Assembly (NCBI RefSeq): GCF_900105555.1
Contig: NZ_FNTZ01000001.1
Span: 1,736,001-1,800,000 of the forward strand
Length of the DNA: 64,000 nucleotides
Reading direction: 5' to 3'
DNA from: Pseudomonas coleopterorum
GTDB lineage: Bacteria > Pseudomonadota > Gammaproteobacteria > Pseudomonadales > Pseudomonadaceae
Positions 34,062 to 42,743 of the stretch are shown piece by piece. How positions within the stretch are numbered: position 1 is the first letter of the stretch; every line of letters begins with the position of its first letter. A program made the position numbers and the translations under genes. The notes beneath the pieces are model-generated. The model had not been told where the DNA came from, made no database searches, and worked only from the letters and a program-made list of their open reading frames with translations.

Positions 34062-35921
34062 ATGCTTCGTGCATTCGAACGCAGGCTCGACCCTTTTCCA
34101 CCTGACGAAGTGCCACCACCGCCAACCGGTCTGGCGCGCTTTCTATGGGCCTGCACCCGCGGTGCTCGGGGCTACATCATCGCCTTCGCCGTCCTCAGCG
34201 CCGCCGTGTCGATCTACGAAGCCTGGCTGTTTTCCTTCCTGGGCCAGGTCGTCGACCTGCTCACCACCTGGCAGCAGGGCGGCGAGGCTGCCGCCCAGGA
34301 AAGCCGGGTGCTGTGGGGCATGGGGCTGGTCATGGTCGGCAGCATCGCCTTGGTCGCGCTACGTACCATGGTTCAGCACCAGATTCTGGCGATCAACCTG
34401 CCGCTCAGGCTGCGCTGGGACTTTCACCGGTTGATGCTGCGGCAAAGCCTGTCGTTCTTCTCCGACGAGTTTTCCGGACGGGTCACCACCAAGGTGATGC
34501 AGACGGCATTGGCCGTGCGCGACGTGCTGTTCACCCTGATCGAGATCCTGCCCGGCATCGGCGTGTATTTCATCGCGATCATCGCGCTGGCCGGCGGCTT
34601 CGCGCCCAAGCTCATGCTGCCGTTCGTGGCCTGGCTCATTCTGTTCGGCCTGGCGATGTGGTACTTCGTGCCACGCCTGGGCAAGGTCGGCCAGGAGCAG
34701 GCCCATGCGCGTTCGTCGATGACCGGACGCATCTCCGATGCCTACACCAACATCGCCACGGTCAAGCTGTTTTCCCATTCCAATCGCGAGGCGCATTTCG
34801 CCCGCGCGGCCATGGAAGACTTCAAGAACACCGGCTTTCGCCAGATGCGTCTGGTCAGCCAGTTCGAGATCGTCAACCAGGCGCTGGTGGTCGGTCTGCT
34901 CATGGCAGCCGGTGGCTATGCCCTGTGGCTCTGGCACCTGGGCGAGATCGGCACCGGCGCCGTGGCGGCGATCACGGCCATGGCCCTGCGCATCAACGGC
35001 ATGTCGCACTGGATCATGTGGCAGATGACCTCGCTGTTCGAAAACATCGGCACCCTGCAGGATGGCATGGGCACCCTGACCCGGGGCGCCAAGGTGCAGG
35101 ACGCGGCCAATGCCGGCGAACTCAGCACCACAGGCGGTGCAGTGACGTTCGACAACGTCAGTTTCAACTACAACGGGGAACGCCAGGTGCTCGACGGTCT
35201 GAGCCTGAATATCCGCGCGGGCGAGAAGATCGGCCTGGTAGGGCGTTCGGGGGCGGGCAAGTCGACGCTGATCAACCTGCTGCTGCGCTTCTACGATGTC
35301 GACAGCGGCGAGATCCGCATCGATGGGCAGAACATCGCCCACGTGACCCAGGACAGCCTGCGCAGCGCCATCGGCATGGTCACTCAGGACACCTCGCTGC
35401 TGCACCGTTCCATTCGCGACAACATCGCCTATGGCCGTCCCGATGCGACCGACGAGCAAGTGCGCAGCGCCGCGGCGAGCGCTCAGGCCGACGAATTCAT
35501 CAGCCAATTGAGCGACCGTCAGGGCCACAGTGGCTACGACACCCTGGTGGGCGAACGCGGCATCAAGCTCTCCGGTGGCCAGCGCCAGCGCGTGGCGATC
35601 GCGCGGGTGATGCTCAAGAATGCGCCCATCCTGTTGCTTGACGAAGCCACCAGCGCGCTGGATTCGGAAGTCGAAGTGGCGATCCAGGAAAGCCTGGACC
35701 ACATGATGCAGGGCAAGACCGTGATCGCCATCGCGCATCGCCTGTCGACCATCGCGGCCATGGATCGCCTTATCGTCATGGATCAAGGGCGGATTCTGGA
35801 GCAGGGCACCCACGCCGAATTGCTGGCCAAAAACGGCATCTATGCCCGGTTGTGGCAGCACCAGAGCGGTGGTTTCCTGGGTGAGGATCAACTGGTGCCC
35901 GACGGCGTGAACCAGGGCTGA
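34062..35921 (+). CDS. ABC transporter, fused permease and ATPase
   Basis: This 619-residue half-transporter of the MsbA/lipid and drug exporter type has a membrane domain of six helices (~30-340) and a nucleotide-binding domain with Walker A GRSGAGKST, Q-loop MVTQDTSLLHRS, signature LSGGQRQR, Walker B ILLLDEATSALD and H-loop AIAHRLST. ATG 34062 is preferred because GGAG precedes it; an in-frame ATG at 34050 is the alternative. It works as a dimer in the inner membrane. Substrate unknown. Confidence 0.9.
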   Translation: MLRAFERRLDPFPPDEVPPPPTGLARFLWACTRGARGYIIAFAVLSAAVSIYEAWLFSFLGQVVDLLTTWQQGGEAAAQESRVLWGMGLVMVGSIALVALRTMVQHQILAINLPLRLRWDFHRLMLRQSLSFFSDEFSGRVTTKVMQTALAVRDVLFTLIEILPGIGVYFIAIIALAGGFAPKLMLPFVAWLILFGLAMWYFVPRLGKVGQEQAHARSSMTGRISDAYTNIATVKLFSHSNREAHFARAAMEDFKNTGFRQMRLVSQFEIVNQALVVGLLMAAGGYALWLWHLGEIGTGAVAAITAMALRINGMSHWIMWQMTSLFENIGTLQDGMGTLTRGAKVQDAANAGELSTTGGAVTFDNVSFNYNGERQVLDGLSLNIRAGEKIGLVGRSGAGKSTLINLLLRFYDVDSGEIRIDGQNIAHVTQDSLRSAIGMVTQDTSLLHRSIRDNIAYGRPDATDEQVRSAAASAQADEFISQLSDRQGHSGYDTLVGERGIKLSGGQRQRVAIARVMLKNAPILLLDEATSALDSEVEVAIQESLDHMMQGKTVIAIAHRLSTIAAMDRLIVMDQGRILEQGTHAELLAKNGIYARLWQHQSGGFLGEDQLVPDGVNQG

Positions 35922-36021
35922 GTGGCAACGGATGTTCACCGGCCGGTGACCCGCGGCTGGTAATTGCCGGGGGTATGCCTCTAGTCTTGGTGCAAATTCC
36001 AAGGCATATCGAGGCTGCCCC

Positions 36022-37212
36022 ATGACTGCTCTGAGCGGAATCCGCGTCATCGAAATCGGAACCCTCATCGCTGCACCGTTCGCTGCGCGCCTGCTCGGCG
36101 AGTTCGGTGCCGAGGTGATCAAGATCGAAACCCTGGGGCAGGGCGATCCCCTTCGCAAGTGGCGCAAACTCCACGAAGGCACCTCGTTGTGGTGGTACCT
36201 GCAATCGCGCAACAAGAAATCCCTGGCACTGAACCTCAAGTCCGCCGAGGGTATCGAGATCGTCAAGCAACTGGCCGAAGGCGCCGATGTGTTGATCGAG
36301 AACCTGCGCCCCGGCGCTTTGGAAAAGTTGGGCCTGGGCTGGGATGTGCTGCACGCGCTCAATCCCAAGCTGACCCTGGTGCGTATTTCCGGCTATGGCC
36401 AGTCCGGCCCGTATCGTGACCGCCCGGGTTTCGGCGCGATCGGCGAGGCCATGGGCGGTATTCGCTACACCACCGGGAATCCGGACTCACCACCGGCGCG
36501 GGTGGGTGTCAGCCTGGGCGACTCGCTGGCGTCCATGCATGCGGTGATGGGCGCGCTGATGTCGTTGCTGAGGGTCAAGACCGGCCAGGGTGACGGCCAG
36601 GTGGTCGATGTGTCGCTGGCCGAAAGCGTCTTCAATGTCATGGAAAGCCTGGTGCCGGAGTACGCCATGCTCGGCCACGTGCGCGAGCGCAGCGGTGGCG
36701 CCTTGCCCGGCATCGCGCCGTCCAACACCTACCCGACCGCCGATGGCGGGTATGTCGTGATCGCGGGCAACAGCGATCCCATTTTCAAGCGGCTGATGAC
36801 CGCCATCGGTCGAGGCGATCTGGGCGACGACCCTGCGTTTGCCCACAACGACGGCCGCGCCGCGCAGAGCGATCTGCTCGATGGTGCCATCAGCGCGTGG
36901 AGCACTCAGCGTCCCATCGATGAAGTGCTGCGCGTGCTGGAAGCGGCAGAGGTGCCTGCCGGGCGCATCTACTCGGTCGCCGACATCGTCGCCGACCCGC
37001 ACTATCAGGCACGGGGCATGATTCTCGACGCGCAACTGCCCGGTGGGGTGGAAACGAAAATGCCCGGCGTGGTGCCCAAACTGTCTGAAACTCCCGGTGT
37101 GATCAACTGGCAGGGGCCGAGCCTGGGACAACACACCCGGGACGTACTGACCGAGATGGGCTTGAGCGAGAGCGCCATCCAGCGCTTGAAGGATGAGGGG
37201 ATCGTGCAATGA
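36022..37212 (+). CDS. CaiB/BaiF family III CoA-transferase
   Basis: This 396-residue enzyme has the family motifs GALSGIRVIEIGTLIAAPFA-like start, FGAEVIKIETLGQGDPLRKW, ENLRPGALEKLGLGWDVL and the catalytic Asp in SLGDSLASMHAVMGAL. It moves CoA between carboxylic acids. The stop overlaps the HMG-CoA lyase start by ATGA, so the pair likely activates a 3-hydroxy-3-methyl dicarboxylic acid or similar and then cleaves it. Exact acid unknown. Confidence 0.88.
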   Translation: MTALSGIRVIEIGTLIAAPFAARLLGEFGAEVIKIETLGQGDPLRKWRKLHEGTSLWWYLQSRNKKSLALNLKSAEGIEIVKQLAEGADVLIENLRPGALEKLGLGWDVLHALNPKLTLVRISGYGQSGPYRDRPGFGAIGEAMGGIRYTTGNPDSPPARVGVSLGDSLASMHAVMGALMSLLRVKTGQGDGQVVDVSLAESVFNVMESLVPEYAMLGHVRERSGGALPGIAPSNTYPTADGGYVVIAGNSDPIFKRLMTAIGRGDLGDDPAFAHNDGRAAQSDLLDGAISAWSTQRPIDEVLRVLEAAEVPAGRIYSVADIVADPHYQARGMILDAQLPGGVETKMPGVVPKLSETPGVINWQGPSLGQHTRDVLTEMGLSESAIQRLKDEGIVQ

Positions 37213-38144
37213 TCAGCGATTACTCGCAACGTCTCATCGTTCAGGAGGTGGCGCCGCGTGACGGGTTGCAGATCGAACCGATGTGGGTCGCCACCCAAGA
37301 CAAGATCGCCTTGATCGACCAGCTCTCGCTCGCCGGCTTCAGCCGTATAGAGGCTGGCTCCTTCGTTTCGCCCAAGGCCGTGCCAGCCTTGCGCGATGGT
37401 GAGCAGGTGTTCGGCGGCATCGTACGCCAGCCGGGCGTCACCTACGTGGCATTGATCCCGAACCTCAAGGGTGCGCAGCGTGCCCTCGCAGCCAAGGCCG
37501 ACGAGCTCAACCTGGTGTTGTCGGCCAGCCAGAGCCATAACCTCGCCAACATGCGCATGAGTCGGGAGCAGTCCCTGGCGGGCTTCGCCGAGGTGGTCGA
37601 GCTGGCTCGCGGCACGTCGGTCAGCCTTAACGGTACCGTTGCCACGACCTTCGGCTGCCCGTTCGAAGGGCACATCGATGAAACGGTTGTCATGGGCCTG
37701 GTCGATGCCTACCAACGGCTGGGCCTGCAAGGCGTGACCCTGGCCGACACCACCGGCATGGCCAATCCGCGCCAGGTGTATGGACTGGTCCGGCGGGTGT
37801 TGGAGCAACTGCCCGCCGATGCGCTGACGCTGCATTTTCACAACACCCGCGGGCTGGGGCTGAGCAACGTGCTGGCAGCCTATGAAGCCGGTGCCCGGCG
37901 CTTCGATGCATCGCTGGGTGGCTTGGGCGGATGCCCGTTCGCACCCGGCGCGTCGGGCAACATCTGCACCGAAGACCTGGTGAACCTGTGCGAGGAAATG
38001 GGCATTCCCACTGGCATCGATCTGCCTCGTCTGCTCGAGCTGTCCCGCACCTTGCCGGCACTGTTGGGGCATGAGATGCCGGGGCAGGTGGCGAAGGCGG
38101 GGCGTAATCGGGACCTTCATCCGTTGCCGTCGGGACTCGACTGA
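37209..38144 (+). CDS. HMG-CoA lyase family enzyme
   Basis: This 311-residue TIM-barrel lyase has the starting motif VAPRDGLQIEP with the metal-binding Asp, HFHNTRGLGLSN, and the family signature GGLGGCPFAPGASGN with catalytic Cys. It cleaves 3-hydroxy-3-methylglutaryl-CoA-like substrates to acetyl-CoA and a keto acid. It is coupled to the CoA-transferase by ATGA. No leucine-degradation (liu) genes lie nearby, so its substrate comes from elsewhere. Citramalyl-CoA-like lyase activity is an alternative. Confidence 0.88.
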   Translation: MISDYSQRLIVQEVAPRDGLQIEPMWVATQDKIALIDQLSLAGFSRIEAGSFVSPKAVPALRDGEQVFGGIVRQPGVTYVALIPNLKGAQRALAAKADELNLVLSASQSHNLANMRMSREQSLAGFAEVVELARGTSVSLNGTVATTFGCPFEGHIDETVVMGLVDAYQRLGLQGVTLADTTGMANPRQVYGLVRRVLEQLPADALTLHFHNTRGLGLSNVLAAYEAGARRFDASLGGLGGCPFAPGASGNICTEDLVNLCEEMGIPTGIDLPRLLELSRTLPALLGHEMPGQVAKAGRNRDLHPLPSGLD

Positions 38145-38242
38145 GCAGCGCGGCTGCATCGATGACGGTATCTGCGGACTGGTGACCTGGGTTCACCCCC
38201 TCGTCGGAGCGCTTGGTGACGTGAAGAGATTGCCGCGGTGCA

Positions 38243-39127
38243 TCACCCTGAGACATGCCGGCGTATCTGCTCGACCACGGCGGCCTCGACCTCACCTTCG
38301 CCTGCGGTTTCGGCAAAAGCAGCACAGCTCACCGATCGCTCGTCCATGAGGCCCCTGTACACCGCGAGGACGCTGCCGGGCCCGCATCCGGTGTGTCCCG
38401 CCAGTACCAGCCCCCCAGCCACGGGCCCACGCATCAGCCCCAGCGCATAACCTGGCGCCAGCCATGGTCGACCGGGTATCGGCCCGCCCAGTGTCGTGGT
38501 GTCCTGCATGGTCTGGAGCAACTCAGCAGGCAGCAGATCACCCCCCAACAGACCATCGAGCAGCAGCGCCGCCTGCGAGAGCGGGCCGATCAGCAAGCCG
38601 TGATACACCCAGCCCGGATCATAGCAGGCAAGGCTGGCGCAGGATTGCCCGAGCTCTGACCCGGACGCCGCGAAATGTACCGTGTCAGCGATGGTCAGCG
38701 GCTGTAGCACACGCGTGCGGACGGCGTCGGCCAGCGAAAGGTCGCTGGCGCGCTCGATCAGCCGAGCCACCTGCCAGTAGCCGACGTTGGAGTAGCGCCA
38801 GCCTTCGCCAGGGGGGTACCGCAGACGCTCGGCCTGCAATCGTTCGAGCATTTCCTTTGCAGGCCACGCAGCCTCGTGACGCGCAACGGCGGCATGGTAG
38901 TCGGCCAGCTCGCCATAGTCTGCGAGCCCTGCCTCGTGTCGCAGCAGTTGGCGCAAGGTGTAGGGGGCGTCGGCGAGCGAGTCGTCCAGACGCAGCCGTC
39001 CGTCACGTACCAGAGTCAGCGCCGTGGCCGCCAGCACCGTCTTGGTGAAGCTCCACCATGGCACCGCAGGTTCAGTCTGATGAGGAGGTTGCAGCCGTTG
39101 GCCGTTGACGATGAGGACGATCTGCAT
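38243..39127 (-). CDS. Class C beta-lactamase-like serine hydrolase
   Basis: This 294-residue protein has the active-site motifs of the beta-lactamase/penicillin-binding superfamily: SxxK as SFTK (Ser26-Lys29), YxN as YSN (112-114) and HTG in LAGHTGCGPGS. The start at ATG 39127 is used; the longer frame starts with TTG. The SxxK motif is very close to the N-terminus and there is no signal peptide, so it is probably a cytoplasmic esterase or peptidase and not a resistance enzyme. Confidence 0.82.
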   Translation of the reverse strand: MQIVLIVNGQRLQPPHQTEPAVPWWSFTKTVLAATALTLVRDGRLRLDDSLADAPYTLRQLLRHEAGLADYGELADYHAAVARHEAAWPAKEMLERLQAERLRYPPGEGWRYSNVGYWQVARLIERASDLSLADAVRTRVLQPLTIADTVHFAASGSELGQSCASLACYDPGWVYHGLLIGPLSQAALLLDGLLGGDLLPAELLQTMQDTTTLGGPIPGRPWLAPGYALGLMRGPVAGGLVLAGHTGCGPGSVLAVYRGLMDERSVSCAAFAETAGEGEVEAAVVEQIRRHVSG

Positions 39128-39246
39128 GAGTGGCTCGCAAGGCAAACGAATGAACGGAGATGCAGGCAGCTGGCACCTTGCTCCCGCGCGTCCTATGGTA
39201 GACCAGACTCAAGCGCAATGACTTCCCCATTTCACTGGAGACTCCC

Positions 39247-40014
39247 ATGCAAACCACGGGCAACACGATCCTGATCACCGGTGGCGGCAGCGGCATCGGT
39301 CGCGCCTTGGCCGAAGCCTTTCTGGCCCGAGGCAACGAGGTAATCATCGCAGGACGCCGAGAAGCGCTGCTCAAACAGGTAGTCGCGGCCAATCCGGGCT
39401 TGCACTACACCGTACTCGACACCAGCGATGCGCAGGACCGGCAACAGGTTGTCGAACAACTGATCGAACGCCATCCGGCCCTCAACACTGTCATTCACTC
39501 GGCCGGCATCATGCGCGGCGAGTCACTGCGCGCAGGTCCCACCGAACTCGACGCCACGGTCGCTACCAACCTGTTGGGCCCCATTCACCTGGATGGCCTG
39601 CTGCTGCCGCACTTTCTCACTCGACCCCATGCCGCCATCGTGACGGTCTCCTCTGGACTGGCGTTCGTTCCGTTGGCCCTGACGCCCAGCTACTGCGCAA
39701 CCAAGGCGGCGGTCCATTCCTACAGTCAGTCGCTGCGCTACCAACTCAAGGACACCGCCGTGAAGGTTCACGAACTGGTGCCGCCGTACGTCCGGACCGA
39801 ACTGATGGGCCAGCGCCAAGCCAACGACCCCCACGCGATGCCGCTGGCGGAGTTCATCGACGAAGTCATGGCGATTTTCGAACGCTCGCCTGATGCCGAG
39901 GAGATTCTGGTCGAGCGCGTCAAGCCGTTGCGTTTCGCCGAAGCCAATGGCTGCTATGGACCGTTCTTCACGAACTTCAACGACCAGATGGCTGCGGCGC
40001 GGGCGGGGGAGTAG
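39247..40014 (+). CDS. Short-chain dehydrogenase/reductase, DltE-like
   Basis: This 255-residue oxidoreductase has the cofactor motif TGGGSGIGRALAEAF (from about residue 11), the HSAGIMRGE motif, catalytic Ser in TVSSGLAFV, and YCATK (YxxxK). It resembles the DltE group of SDRs. It is divergent from the serine hydrolase gene. Substrate unknown. Confidence 0.87.
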   Translation: MQTTGNTILITGGGSGIGRALAEAFLARGNEVIIAGRREALLKQVVAANPGLHYTVLDTSDAQDRQQVVEQLIERHPALNTVIHSAGIMRGESLRAGPTELDATVATNLLGPIHLDGLLLPHFLTRPHAAIVTVSSGLAFVPLALTPSYCATKAAVHSYSQSLRYQLKDTAVKVHELVPPYVRTELMGQRQANDPHAMPLAEFIDEVMAIFERSPDAEEILVERVKPLRFAEANGCYGPFFTNFNDQMAAARAGE

Positions 40015-40177
40015 GTCCAAAGAGGGTTGTACCGATGTTTCGGATTCATCCATCCGGCGCGGGTGATAGGGGAACGGTTTGCTCGATTGGCTTGCATCAC
40101 ATTCGGTACTGGCCGATAATCGCTTCCAACAACTAATCCTCGTGACTGGCGTGGTTTGGCCATCTGGTTGGAGGAGG

Positions 40178-40203
40178 AAAAAGCCGGCGCGAGCCGGTTT
40201 TTT
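40178..40203 (+). terminator. Hairpin with A- and T-tracts before the NYN gene
   Basis: AAAAAG, CCGGC (40184-40188), loop GCGA, GCCGG (40193-40197), TTTTTT. It can act as a terminator on either strand. It lies 19 bases upstream of the NYN gene start, so it may end the SDR transcript or attenuate the NYN gene. The rest of the 208-bp gap has no clear feature. Confidence 0.7.
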
Positions 40204-40222
40204 CGTTTCTGGAGTATGGCAA

Positions 40223-41179
40223 ATGCAGCTACCGCCCCAGCCGGAGCCTCTGCGCACTCGCATTTACATTGATGGATACAACTTTTACTACGGATGTCTG
40301 CGGGGCACCCCTTACAAGTGGCTGGATCTGCTGCCTCTCTTTGAAAGACATATCCTCCCGTCGGCACTGGTGAAGGATGAAGAGGGCCGGATCAGACAAT
40401 CGATCCTGCTTGAATCCCCTTCGATAAAGTTCTTTACCGCGAAAATCGTCGAGTCAGTCGCTCGCGCGGCCGATTCCGTTTCGTCGCAAGCGCGTTATCA
40501 CACTGCGTTGAGAAAGCTATATGAAACGCGTGTCGAGTTGGTCGAAGGTTACTACGCGGTCAACAAGATGAAGGTGAAGGTCGTCGATCCTGATTGCCCG
40601 AACCGTGCTCCACGCGAGTGCCGGGAGGTACAGGCCTGGAAAGTCGAAGAAAAGCAAAGTGACGTGAACCTCGCTCTGCAAGCCTATCATGACGCCATTA
40701 CTGGCCAGATTGACCACGCCGTCATCGTCACCAACGACACCGATATCGCTCCAGCGCTGCAAATGATCAGAGCCCATACCACCGTGCTGATCGGTGTAGT
40801 CGTACCAACCATCGACCAGCGCCGCCCTCCCAATACCGATCTGGTGAAGCTTGCCCACTGGAAACGGGAGCATATCAATCCTCAAGAGCTGGCAACTTGC
40901 CAATTACCCCGTGTCATTCCGGGGAGAAAGGCGACCATAAAGCCTGAATCCTGGTATGCCCAACCTGAGTTGCTCAAAGCGATTCTGGACTTGGCTGCCC
41001 CTGTACGCGGAAGCAAGGCAGCCGTATTCAAATGGATGGAGCAAGTGAACCCCTATCTGGGCGATCAACGCCCGATCGATATGATCGACTCTCACTCGGG
41101 TGCGAATCAGGTACTCGAATACATTCGAAACTATCTCGCGCAAACTTCATCCAGACCCGATGACATGCATACCTCATAG
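40223..41179 (+). CDS. NYN-domain (PIN-like) nuclease with C-terminal DUF2384/ParS-like domain
   Basis: This 318-residue protein combines two parts. Residues ~12-215 form a NYN/LabA-type PIN-fold domain with the acidic metal-binding residues Asp17 and Asn20 (YIDGYNFYYG), Asp147 (KQSDVNLAL) and Asp172/Asp174 (VTNDTDIAPAL); such domains cut RNA. Residues ~250-312 (VFKWMEQVNPYLGDQRPIDM, then GANQVLEYI) fit the MbcA/ParS/Xre antitoxin C-domain (DUF2384), which normally belongs to RES-toxin antitoxins. ATG 40223 follows GGAG; the longer frame runs into the hairpin. No toxin or antitoxin partner is adjacent. The combination is unusual to me. Confidence 0.75.
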   Translation: MQLPPQPEPLRTRIYIDGYNFYYGCLRGTPYKWLDLLPLFERHILPSALVKDEEGRIRQSILLESPSIKFFTAKIVESVARAADSVSSQARYHTALRKLYETRVELVEGYYAVNKMKVKVVDPDCPNRAPRECREVQAWKVEEKQSDVNLALQAYHDAITGQIDHAVIVTNDTDIAPALQMIRAHTTVLIGVVVPTIDQRRPPNTDLVKLAHWKREHINPQELATCQLPRVIPGRKATIKPESWYAQPELLKAILDLAAPVRGSKAAVFKWMEQVNPYLGDQRPIDMIDSHSGANQVLEYIRNYLAQTSSRPDDMHTS

Positions 41180-41274
41180 GCATGACGTTGGACTCTTCTG
41201 AACGTCTCGAGTCTTGGTTTCCATCGTTATCGGCCATGACGCCGATACAACGCACGCTTGTCGCCTTGGCCCCT

Positions 41275-41670
41275 TCAAACCTCAGGCAACTTGGCTATCA
41301 CCTTGATCTCGAAATCGAAGCCATACAACCACGTCACCCCCACGCAGGTGATGTTCGGGAAAGGCCCCTGGCCCCAGTATTCAGGCACCACTTCCCAGAT
41401 GGTTTCGAACCGGGATTGCGGATCGACGATGAACACCGTCACGTCCACCACATCGTCGAAGGTGCACTGCGCCGCGTGCAGCACGGCGTTGAGGTTCTGG
41501 AAGGCCAGGCGTACCTGGTCTCGCAGGTCCGGTTCGGGTGAGCCGTCTTCGCGGCTGCCGACCTGGCCTGACACGAACAGCAGCCCATTGCTGCGAACGG
41601 CGGGTGAATAGCGGTTGCGTTCATAGAGAGCCTGGCGGCCGACTGGAAAAACGACGTTACGTTGAGTCAT
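41275..41670 (-). CDS. RidA-family deaminase
   Basis: This 131-residue protein of the YjgF/YER057c/UK114 family contains YSPAVRSNGLLFVSGQVGSR and QNLNAVLHAAQCTFDDVV. The usual active-site Arg appears to be missing: the segment near residue 105 reads FPNITCVGVTW where canonical RidA has an Arg. It is therefore probably an Rid subgroup protein with another function. It is divergent from a LysR gene that likely controls it. Confidence 0.8.
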   Translation of the reverse strand: MTQRNVVFPVGRQALYERNRYSPAVRSNGLLFVSGQVGSREDGSPEPDLRDQVRLAFQNLNAVLHAAQCTFDDVVDVTVFIVDPQSRFETIWEVVPEYWGQGPFPNITCVGVTWLYGFDFEIKVIAKLPEV

Positions 41671-41769
41671 GGGATTGCCTCCGTAAGCGGGCCGGGCGAC
41701 CCGTTATCTATCGAAAGGAAACAGTAGAGTCTTGCCCTGGCGGGATAAACGAGCAAGTCTGACTAGGAC

Positions 41770-41788
41770 TGTTTGCGTTTTCCAAACA
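41770..41788 (+). promoter_or_regulatory. Candidate LysR operator
   Basis: Inverted repeat TGTTTG (41770-41775), 7 bases, CAAACA (41783-41788), located between RidA and the divergent LysR gene. It has the dyad symmetry expected of LysR binding sites. Confidence 0.55.
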
Positions 41789-41812
41789 ATGGCTCCTGAA
41801 AACGAGGTACCG

Positions 41813-42727
41813 ATGGACCGTTTCGATGCCATGCAGGCGTTCGCGCGAGTGGTGGAGACGGGCAGTTTTACCCAGGCGGCGCACACCCTGCACATGAGCA
41901 AGACCACGGTGACCCAGCTGGTGCAGCAGCTCGAAGCGCGTCTGCGGGTGAAGCTGCTCAACCGCACCACGCGCCGGGTCAACGTCACCGCCGACGGGGC
42001 CGCCTACTACGACAGGGTGGTGCGTCTGCTGGCCGATCTGGACGACGCCGAGACCGGTCTGTCCAGTGCCGCCACCGTGCCGCGCGGCAGGCTGCGGGTC
42101 GACGTGCCCAGTCCCTTCGCCAGCCATGTGCTGATGCCGGCCCTGCCCGAGTTTCATCGCCGCTACCCGGATATCCAGATCGACATGGGCGTCAGCGACC
42201 GTATGGTCGACATCATCGGCGAGAACGTGGACTGTGTCGTACGCGGTGGTGAACTGACCGATCAATCGCTGATGGCGCGCCGCCTGGGCGACCTGCAACT
42301 GGGGGTCTATGCAGCGCCCGGCTATTTGCGCCGACTCGGCACGCCCCAGCATCCCGGCGATCTGGAAGCGTCCGATCACCGCGTGATCGGTTTTCTCTGG
42401 GCGCGGACGGGCAGGGCGCTGGCCTACACCCTGCAGCGCGACGGCGAGCGCGTGACCGTACGCGGCCAAGCGGTGCTTTCGGTCGACGACGGCAATGCCT
42501 ATCTGGCTGCCGGGCTGGCCGGCATGGGTGTCTTGTGGCTGCCGGAGTACATGGCCAGCGCACCCGTGGCGCGCGGCGAGCTTGTGCCGTTGTTCCAGGA
42601 CTGGCAACTGGAGTCCATGCCGATGTACATCGCCTATCCGCCCAATCGACACATCAGCTTGAAACTTCGGGTGTTCATCGAGTGGGTGGTGGAACTGATG
42701 CCGTTCGAAGGAGCGGCGAGCGGGTAA
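41813..42727 (+). CDS. LysR-family regulator
   Basis: This 304-residue regulator has a winged helix-turn-helix (FARVVETGSFTQAAHTLHMS, KTTVTQLVQQLEARL) and the type 2 periplasmic-binding-fold effector domain. It is of the common CrgA-like branch (LLNRTTRRVNVTADG). ATG 41813 follows GAGG. It is divergent from the RidA gene, its likely target. Effector unknown. Confidence 0.88.
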   Translation: MDRFDAMQAFARVVETGSFTQAAHTLHMSKTTVTQLVQQLEARLRVKLLNRTTRRVNVTADGAAYYDRVVRLLADLDDAETGLSSAATVPRGRLRVDVPSPFASHVLMPALPEFHRRYPDIQIDMGVSDRMVDIIGENVDCVVRGGELTDQSLMARRLGDLQLGVYAAPGYLRRLGTPQHPGDLEASDHRVIGFLWARTGRALAYTLQRDGERVTVRGQAVLSVDDGNAYLAAGLAGMGVLWLPEYMASAPVARGELVPLFQDWQLESMPMYIAYPPNRHISLKLRVFIEWVVELMPFEGAASG

Positions 42728-42743
42728 TACAAAGCCTGGGCGG

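Noticed and set aside
31952..34156. 734-codon minus-strand frame opposite the GAF-EAL gene
   Set aside because: Antisense shadow with low-complexity composition; the plus-strand protein has complete EAL motifs.
34359..36368. 669-codon minus-strand frame opposite the ABC transporter
   Set aside because: Antisense shadow; the plus-strand frame has Walker A, signature and Walker B motifs.
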